From NCBI GenBank assembly GCA_023247725.1, contig JAHFFW010000016.1:1-58244 (forward strand): a DNA stretch of 58,244 bases, in the 5' to 3' direction. The position numbers and the translations under genes were made by a program. The notes under the pieces were generated by a model. The model made no database searches. It saw nothing but the letters and a program-made list of their open reading frames with translations, and was not told the DNA's origin. Each line of letters starts with the position of its first letter. Position 1 is the first letter of the stretch. The DNA comes from Candidatus Omnitrophota bacterium. GTDB lineage: Bacteria > Omnitrophota > Gorgyraeia > Zapsychrales > JAHFFX01. Below, in pieces: positions 52,911 through 58,244 of this stretch.

Positions 52911-55900
52911 TTATTGGCAGGCTTCGCAGTCCTGTTGTGGTTCGGTAGTACCAGTTTGACTGATGCGTCCTTTGTCATCCCGGCGTCTTTGGCCAACGAC
53001 GTTGGCATACTTCGTGACATCGAGTGTGCTTTTTTCAATCCGCGTCGCACCCATCGAACGCAGATAATAGGTCGTCTTTAACCCCTTTTCCCAGGCCAGC
53101 ATATACATGTCGCTCACCTTTTTGCCGCTAGGTTTCGCCTGATAGAGATTGAGCGACTGGCCCATATCAATCCACTTTTGCCGACGGCTGGCGGCCTCCA
53201 TCATCCATTCATATTCAATTTCAAAGGCCGTCGCGTATTTGATTTTGATGTGTTCCGGGATGCGGGAGATCTCTTGCACGCTGCCATCAAAATACTTAAG
53301 ATCATCAATCATCTCTTTGTCCCACAAAGACAATTTCTTTAAGTCTTCCACCAAATATTCATTAATGACGGTGAACTCTCCGGACAAATTGCTTTTGACA
53401 AAGACATTTTTGTACATGGGTTCAATCGAGGCCGTGACCCCCACAATGTTGGCAATGGTTGCGGTCGGGGCGATCGCCATGGTGTTACTGTTGCGCAGGC
53501 CGAATTGAGCCATTTCCCGACGGACCACGGACCAATCCATTCGGCTGGAGCGATTCACCTCCAAATACCCGCCGCGTTCTTTCTCCAGAAGATTCAAGGT
53601 ATCCAGGGGTAAAAGTCCGCGGTCCCATTTTGAGCCTTTGTAAGAAGGATAGGTCCCTCGCTCTTTGGCTAACTCAATGGAGCCGAGAATTGCGTAAAAG
53701 GAAATCGCCTCCATGCTTTCATCGGCGAATTGAACAGCCTCGTTCGAGGCATAGCCGAAATTTTGAATGTACAAGGCATCCTGAAAGCCCATGATTCCCA
53801 GGCCAACCGGCCGGTGTTTCAGATTGGAATTCCTGGCCTCTGGAGTTGGATAATAATTGACATTAATGACATTGTCCAGCATGCGAACGGCCGTGGCAAC
53901 GGTTGCCTTTAATCGTTCGTGATCAAGTCCGCCCGGCGTTGTATGCGCCGCGAGATTGATGGAACCAAGATTACAGACCGCGGTTTCATCTTTGGAGGTG
54001 TTGAGTAAAATTTCCGTACATAAATTGGAACTGTGCACCACCCCGACATGATCCTGCGGCGAGCGAATGTTCGCGGGGTCCTTAAATGTGATCCAGGGAT
54101 GGCCGGTTTCGAAAAGCATGCTCAGCATCTTGCGCCACAACTGGACGGCCGAGACCACTTTGTGCTGTCGCAGTTTTCCTTCTTTAGCCAAGGCCTCGTA
54201 TTCCTCATAACGCTTTTCAAAGGCTTGCCCATAAAGATCGTGAAGACCCGAGGCTTCATTGGGAGAAAACAACGTCCAATTACCGTTGGATTTGACCCGC
54301 TTCATGAATAAGTCCGGAATCCAATTCGCCGTGTGCATGTCATGGGTCCGGCGGCGTTCATCCCCGGTATTTTTGCGTAACTCCAGGAATTCCTCAATGT
54401 CCAAGTGCCAGACCTCGAGGTAGGCGCACATGGCCCCCTGCCTTTTGCCTCCCTGATTGACCGCTAAGGCCGTGTCATTGGCCACTTTTAAAAATGGAAT
54501 CACACCTTGGCTGCGACCGTTGGTTCCTTTGATGCGGGCGCCCATGGCGCGGACATTGGTCCAATCATTGCCAAGCCCGCCGCTCCATTTGGAAAGCATG
54601 GCGTCATCCTGAATGCATTTAAAAATATGATGCAGATCATCCATGACCGTTGTTAAAAAACACGACGAGAGTTGTGCATGCAGCGTTCCGGAATTAAACA
54701 ACGTCGGAGTCGAAGAAATGAAACGGAATGTCGAAAGGATATGATAAAATTCCACGGCCATTTGATTCTTATCTTTGCCCTCATTGCCTGCGAGTCCCAT
54801 CGCTACCCGCATCCAAAATATTTGCGGCAATTCCATTCTCCGGTCTTCCCAATGGATGAAGTAACGGTCATACAGCGTTTGCAATCCCATGTACCGGAAA
54901 AGAAAATCCCGCGATGCATCGAGTTGTCGTCCCAGAAAATCGAGATCAAATTCTAAGAGGTTGGGGTCAAGCAATTCAAGTTCGATGGCTTTTTTGATGT
55001 ACTGTGGGAAATACAAGGCATAATGTTCTTTCATTTGTTCAAAATTGACTTCCGTCTTCAAGGCTTCTCTATATTCATGCAGCAACAAAAGTCTGGCAGC
55101 GACAAAACTGTAGTTGGGTTCGACCTCAATCAAAGACCGCGCCGCCATAATATTGGACAACGTCATTTTGGTCTCGGTGATACCGTTGTAATAATTCTTG
55201 AGCGATTCGTTGAGGACTTTCTCGGCCGAAACATCGGCGAGTCCCGAAGCGCAGGTCTCTATCTGAAAACGCAGGACATCCAGATCAATAGGCTTTTCTT
55301 CTCCCGTTGAGGTTTTGACCACAAGATTTTTGACCCAGGCCAAAGGAGAAGGATGCTGCTGCGGTTCTTTTTGTCGAATCTTGGCCCGTTCTTCCCTATA
55401 AAGAATGTAACGCCTCGCCACATCATGGTAGCCAGAACCCATCAGGATCTTTTCAACCAGATCCTGGATCTCCTCGATGTGAATGGATTTTCCTTCTGGC
55501 CAAAGTTTTTTAATCTCAGCGACAACCTTATCGGAAAGCTCGCGGGATTTTTCAATGAGAAGTTCATTGAGCTCTCCGTTATGGCTGGCGCGGAAGGCCT
55601 TCGCAATGGCGAGGGTAATTTTTTCTGGTTTAAAGGAAACGATCTTTCCCTCCCGCTTGGTCGTCGTGTAAAGCTCAAACAAGGCTCGGCGGGCCGCGTG
55701 GTGGCGCCGGTAGCTGGCATAGCGCTCACCGATTTCTTTGAATCCATTTTCATAAAGTTGCCGGATGACCTCATCCTGGATTTCTTCCACAGTTAAGAAT
55801 TCCTTATTTTGGGTCCGGCCCCGCAAGACGGAAAAAACGCACAGAGCAATTTTGTTGACATTGGCTGAATCAATATCCGGGAGATCCACTTCTCGGGGGA

Positions 55901-56021
55901 GACGGTTGTATTCCTTAAAGGCGTTGGCAATCGCATGGTTGATACGGCCGGCGTTAAACGTCACAACTTGCCCATTGCGTTTTTTGACCTTGATTAATAC
56001 CGCTATGGTTTCCTTGGACAT
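52911..56021 (-). CDS. nrdA: Ribonucleotide reductase R1 (NrdA) with two ATP-cones
   Basis: ATG 56021 follows GAGGAGAG; a TTG just before it is rejected. Two N-terminal ATP-cones (VKKRNGQVVTFNAGRINHAI and TKREGKIVSFKPEKITLAIA) precede an R1 N-domain. Active-site elements are SSCFL, NLCTEILLN and AVCNLGSINLAA, and the C-terminal redox pair CEAC ends the protein. The 1036 residues and the cone arrangement match chlamydial-type NrdA. Two NrdR boxes lie upstream. Together with NrdB it makes all four dNDPs aerobically. Confidence 0.93.
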   Translation of the reverse strand: MSKETIAVLIKVKKRNGQVVTFNAGRINHAIANAFKEYNRLPREVDLPDIDSANVNKIALCVFSVLRGRTQNKEFLTVEEIQDEVIRQLYENGFKEIGERYASYRRHHAARRALFELYTTTKREGKIVSFKPEKITLAIAKAFRASHNGELNELLIEKSRELSDKVVAEIKKLWPEGKSIHIEEIQDLVEKILMGSGYHDVARRYILYREERAKIRQKEPQQHPSPLAWVKNLVVKTSTGEEKPIDLDVLRFQIETCASGLADVSAEKVLNESLKNYYNGITETKMTLSNIMAARSLIEVEPNYSFVAARLLLLHEYREALKTEVNFEQMKEHYALYFPQYIKKAIELELLDPNLLEFDLDFLGRQLDASRDFLFRYMGLQTLYDRYFIHWEDRRMELPQIFWMRVAMGLAGNEGKDKNQMAVEFYHILSTFRFISSTPTLFNSGTLHAQLSSCFLTTVMDDLHHIFKCIQDDAMLSKWSGGLGNDWTNVRAMGARIKGTNGRSQGVIPFLKVANDTALAVNQGGKRQGAMCAYLEVWHLDIEEFLELRKNTGDERRRTHDMHTANWIPDLFMKRVKSNGNWTLFSPNEASGLHDLYGQAFEKRYEEYEALAKEGKLRQHKVVSAVQLWRKMLSMLFETGHPWITFKDPANIRSPQDHVGVVHSSNLCTEILLNTSKDETAVCNLGSINLAAHTTPGGLDHERLKATVATAVRMLDNVINVNYYPTPEARNSNLKHRPVGLGIMGFQDALYIQNFGYASNEAVQFADESMEAISFYAILGSIELAKERGTYPSYKGSKWDRGLLPLDTLNLLEKERGGYLEVNRSSRMDWSVVRREMAQFGLRNSNTMAIAPTATIANIVGVTASIEPMYKNVFVKSNLSGEFTVINEYLVEDLKKLSLWDKEMIDDLKYFDGSVQEISRIPEHIKIKYATAFEIEYEWMMEAASRRQKWIDMGQSLNLYQAKPSGKKVSDMYMLAWEKGLKTTYYLRSMGATRIEKSTLDVTKYANVVGQRRRDDKGRISQTGTTEPQQDCEACQ

Positions 56022-56084
56022 CAAGCTCTCCTCATGATAAGGGACGAAATGAATAAAACAGGTTGGGAATATCGGTTGAGATTA

Positions 56085-56128
56085 TACAATATATTGTACA
56101 GCTAAATTTACGAGTACAATATGCAGTA
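56085..56128 (-). promoter_or_regulatory. Pair of NrdR boxes upstream of nrdA
   Basis: Box 1, TACAATATATTGTA (56085-56098), is a perfect 14-bp palindrome. Box 2, TACAATATGCAGTA (56115-56128), matches it at 11 of 14 bases. Their starts are 30 nt apart, about three helical turns, the usual NrdR spacing. A minus-strand TATAAT (56086-56081) overlaps box 1, so bound NrdR would block the promoter. Confidence 0.8.
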
Positions 56129-56191
56129 TAAAGATTTTCAAAACGATGTCAAGCGCAGAGTTGGTTTTTTTAGTGATTTTGCCGTCGAGGG

Positions 56192-56240
56192 AAAAAATGG
56201 GGCGCCCTTAAACAAAAAGACTCTCAAGGAAAGAGCGCCC
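56192..56240 (-). terminator. Probable terminator after the superoxide dismutase gene
   Basis: On the minus strand GGGCGC (56240-56235) pairs with GCGCCC (56205-56200), followed by CATTTTTTCC. The loop is about 29 nt, long for a terminator, but the T tract is good. Confidence 0.5.
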
Positions 56241-56251
56241 GTAGAAATGGA

Positions 56252-56875
56252 TTATTTTAAAGCGGCCTGATAACGACGCGAAACCGCCTCCCAGTTGATC
56301 ACATTCCAAAAGGCCGTGATGTATTCCGGTCGACGATTCTGATATTTGAGATAATAGGCGTGCTCCCAAACATCCAGCCCCAAAATAGGAATACCCTTAC
56401 AATCAGCCACATCCATTAAAGGATTATCCTGGTTCGGTGTTGAACAGACCGACAATTTTTTCGCTGAGACGCACAGCCACGCCCATCCACTGCCAAATCG
56501 AGTCTTGGCGGCGGCTTCGAATTTTTCTTTAAATCCGGCAAAGCCGCCAAATTCTTTTTGAATCCCTTCCGCGAGAGGACCGATCGGTTCACCGCCGGCC
56601 TTGGGACTCAAAATTTCCCAGAACAAGCTGTGATTGGCGTGGCCTCCGCCATTGTTGCGAACCGCGGTGCGAATATTTTCCGGCAAGGAAGAAATTTTGG
56701 CGATCAATTCTTCCACCTTCAACGATTCGAGTTGGCTGTTTCCTTTCATGGCATCATTCACGTTATTGATATAGGCTTGGTGATGCTTGGTGTAGTGGAT
56801 TTCCATGGTTTTGGCGTCGATGTGCGGCTCGAGCGCATTGTAATCGTAAGATAATTTCGGTAGGGTAAAGGCCAT
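56252..56875 (-). CDS. Superoxide dismutase, Fe/Mn type
   Basis: 207 residues. The fold starts [19 protein letters not shown]; metal ligands are His in [13 protein letters not shown], His in [11 protein letters not shown], and Asp/His in [18 protein letters not shown]. No signal peptide, so it is cytosolic. Metal choice cannot be settled by eye. It is followed upstream by thiol peroxidase and aquaporin genes, forming an oxidative-stress group. Confidence 0.95.
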   Translation of the reverse strand: MAFTLPKLSYDYNALEPHIDAKTMEIHYTKHHQAYINNVNDAMKGNSQLESLKVEELIAKISSLPENIRTAVRNNGGGHANHSLFWEILSPKAGGEPIGPLAEGIQKEFGGFAGFKEKFEAAAKTRFGSGWAWLCVSAKKLSVCSTPNQDNPLMDVADCKGIPILGLDVWEHAYYLKYQNRRPEYITAFWNVINWEAVSRRYQAALK

Positions 56876-56902
56876 TGTCGTCCTCCTTTGCTCGGGATAT
56901 CT

Positions 56903-57418
56903 TTAAGTCGCTTTTTTGACGGCATCCAAAGCCGCTTGATAATCTGGTTCGCTCGTGACTTCCTTGACAATCTGGATATACTGAACTTTTCCTTTTGAAT
57001 CAATGACAAAAACAGCCCGAGCCAAAAGTTTGAGCTCTTTGATCAAAACGCCGAAATTGTTGCCCATCTCCAGGTGCTTGTAATCCGAAACGGTTCGAAG
57101 ATTCGAAACCCCCTCGGCGGCACACCAACGTTTTTGCGCAAAGGGCAGATCCATGCTGACGGTTAGAATCTGGACTTGATCTCCCAAGCGCCCGGCTTCT
57201 TCGTTAAACTGTTTTGTTTCTTTATGACAAACACCCGTATCCAAAGATGGCACGGTCAGCAACAGGCATTTTTTTCCTTTAAAGGAAGATAATTGGACTT
57301 CGGAAAGATCATTGGCAACAACCGTGCAATCCGGGGCATTTTTGCCGACCTCGACCTCACTGCCGGTCAATGTCAAGGGATTGCCCTTCATGGTGACGGC
57401 TCCTTTTCGATCTGACAT
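56903..57418 (-). CDS. tpx: Thiol peroxidase (Tpx)
   Basis: 171 residues, an atypical two-Cys peroxiredoxin. The peroxidatic Cys lies in VPSLDTGVCHKETKQF and the resolving Cys in FAQKRWCAAEG. The start MSDRKGAVTMKGNPLTLTG with VGKNAPDCTVV is typical. It reduces H2O2 and alkyl peroxides with thioredoxin. It lies 27 nt upstream of the superoxide dismutase gene. Confidence 0.93.
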   Translation of the reverse strand: MSDRKGAVTMKGNPLTLTGSEVEVGKNAPDCTVVANDLSEVQLSSFKGKKCLLLTVPSLDTGVCHKETKQFNEEAGRLGDQVQILTVSMDLPFAQKRWCAAEGVSNLRTVSDYKHLEMGNNFGVLIKELKLLARAVFVIDSKGKVQYIQIVKEVTSEPDYQAALDAVKKAT

Positions 57419-57445
57419 TATGAACTCCTTGATTGATGAGAACAG

Positions 57446-58105
57446 TTATTCGAGAATTCTTTGGTAAGTGAAGGTGGCTAAGATTCCGCCGAGGATGGGA
57501 CCGAGCCAGTACAGCCAAAGATTTTGTAATCCGCCGCCTAATAAGGCGGGACCCAAATGCCGGGCCGGATTCATGGCCGCTCCGGTTAAGGGGCCGCCGA
57601 TGAGAATATCCAGGGCCACGGTTAACCCGATAAAAAGACCGCCGACTTTGGGAGCGCGCGGATCAACCGCCGTACCATAAACCACAAAGACCAAGAAAAA
57701 AGTCAAAATGAGTTCGGTGATTAAGCCCATGGCAACGGTGACTTCATTGGCCAAAGCCGGCGTTCCCATATTGATCACTTTGAGAATTCCCGCGGGAACA
57801 ACCGCCTTGATGAGGCAGGCGGCAGCAATGGCGCCCAGACATTGAGCCAGGACATAGCCAATTGTGTTGAGGGAATCAATTTTTTTTGCAAAGAACAGAC
57901 CAACGGTCACGGCCGGATTAAGATGACCGCCGCTGATAGCGGCCGTCGCACTGACCATGACCGCAATCGTGAGCCCGTGCGCCAAGGCAATCCCAACGAG
58001 GCCAGTCTGTCCGCCGTTCATGAGATTGCCGGCAATGGCTCCGACCCCGACGAAAATTAAGGCAAAGGTTCCAATAAACTCCGCTGCGCAAGCCTTTAAG
58101 TTCAT
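57446..58105 (-). CDS. Aquaporin (MIP family)
   Basis: 219 residues, six helices and two half-helices with NPA boxes SGGHLNPAVTVG and TGAAMNPARHLGPAL. The C-terminal helix ends YWLGPILGGILATFTYQ. The short loops and the GAAMNPAR context favour a water or small-solute channel rather than a glycerol facilitator. It lies next to tpx and superoxide dismutase genes, so peroxide permeation is possible but unproven. Confidence 0.92.
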   Translation of the reverse strand: MNLKACAAEFIGTFALIFVGVGAIAGNLMNGGQTGLVGIALAHGLTIAVMVSATAAISGGHLNPAVTVGLFFAKKIDSLNTIGYVLAQCLGAIAAACLIKAVVPAGILKVINMGTPALANEVTVAMGLITELILTFFLVFVVYGTAVDPRAPKVGGLFIGLTVALDILIGGPLTGAAMNPARHLGPALLGGGLQNLWLYWLGPILGGILATFTYQRILE

Positions 58106-58244
58106 AAGTCCCCTCGCTTTCTTACATTATTGACATTTTCTTATCCAAAGATGGAATAGCACTGATAGCGGGAAAGGAATCCTTCGGCGTCAGCAAGATG
58201 AAGGTATTAAAGTTCCAAGCCAGCCTGATGGAAGAACGAGCGAA

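Overview
The window looks like chromosome of a Gram-negative, aerobically respiring bacterium of roughly 50% GC. It carries an alternative complex III plus caa3-type oxidase operon, glutathione synthesis, two glutaredoxins, BolA proteins, a Chlamydia-like class Ic ribonucleotide reductase, lipoproteins and TAT or Sec export signals. The species cannot be named by eye. A candidate phylum such as Omnitrophota, or a Bdellovibrio or deltaproteobacterium-like lineage, would fit, but this is inference. Most genes lie on the minus strand in tightly overlapping operons. No tRNA, rRNA or CRISPR array was seen.

Region 1 (1-7.6 kb) is accessory and decaying. It starts with five 23-bp tandem repeats that resemble a transposon end. 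A minus-strand operon follows: a small membrane protein interrupted by TAA, a DUF4209 protein with a HEPN-like RNxxxHG motif, an HTH protein with an apparent 1-nt frameshift, and a GIY-YIG nuclease. This is a candidate defence or mobile locus. Next come gene debris, a group II intron domain V-like hairpin, an antiporter with two lesions, a MoaD-like carrier, a secreted protein flanked by GTCAC-word palindromes, and a BNR-propeller gene with an in-frame TGA.

Region 2 (7.8-13.6 kb) holds a MoeB-rhodanese gene ending in a strong terminator, an AbiEii-like toxin/antitoxin pair with an altered nucleotidyltransferase motif, a flavin protein, ZIP and CDF metal transporters, a DUF3108 lipoprotein and a monooxygenase-like small protein.

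Region 3 (13.8-25.7 kb) is one long minus-strand respiratory operon, actABCDEF - small membrane protein - sco - coxII - coxI - coxIII - coxIV, with adjacent genes mostly overlapping by 1-14 nt. It should move electrons from quinol through complex III to an A2-type heme-copper oxidase.

Region 4 (26-35.5 kb) has an excalibur protein, a secreted protein of six cysteine-bearing PKD domains, a small PLD-N membrane protein, and an operon joining mtaB to two tandem Cap12-type TIR-like proteins. One TIR-like protein has Glu and the other Gln at the probable catalytic position. DUF423 and a TrpD2-like protein follow.

Region 5 (35.6-50.8 kb) is mostly plus-strand housekeeping: dusB, a pyridine nucleotide-disulfide oxidoreductase, an ABC-2 exporter with a nearly leaderless promoter, a sulfite-oxidase-like molybdoenzyme (frameshifted near its start), a dicarboxylate symporter, gshA-gshB-grx-bolA-grxD, an Mrp-DUF971 fusion, a PP-loop tRNA thiolase-like protein, and ilvB-ilvN. 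Several gaps carry palindromes built from iterated short words.

Region 6 (50.8-58.2 kb) has a hypothetical protein, a lipoprotein, nrdA-nrdB behind a pair of NrdR boxes, superoxide dismutase, thiol peroxidase and an aquaporin.
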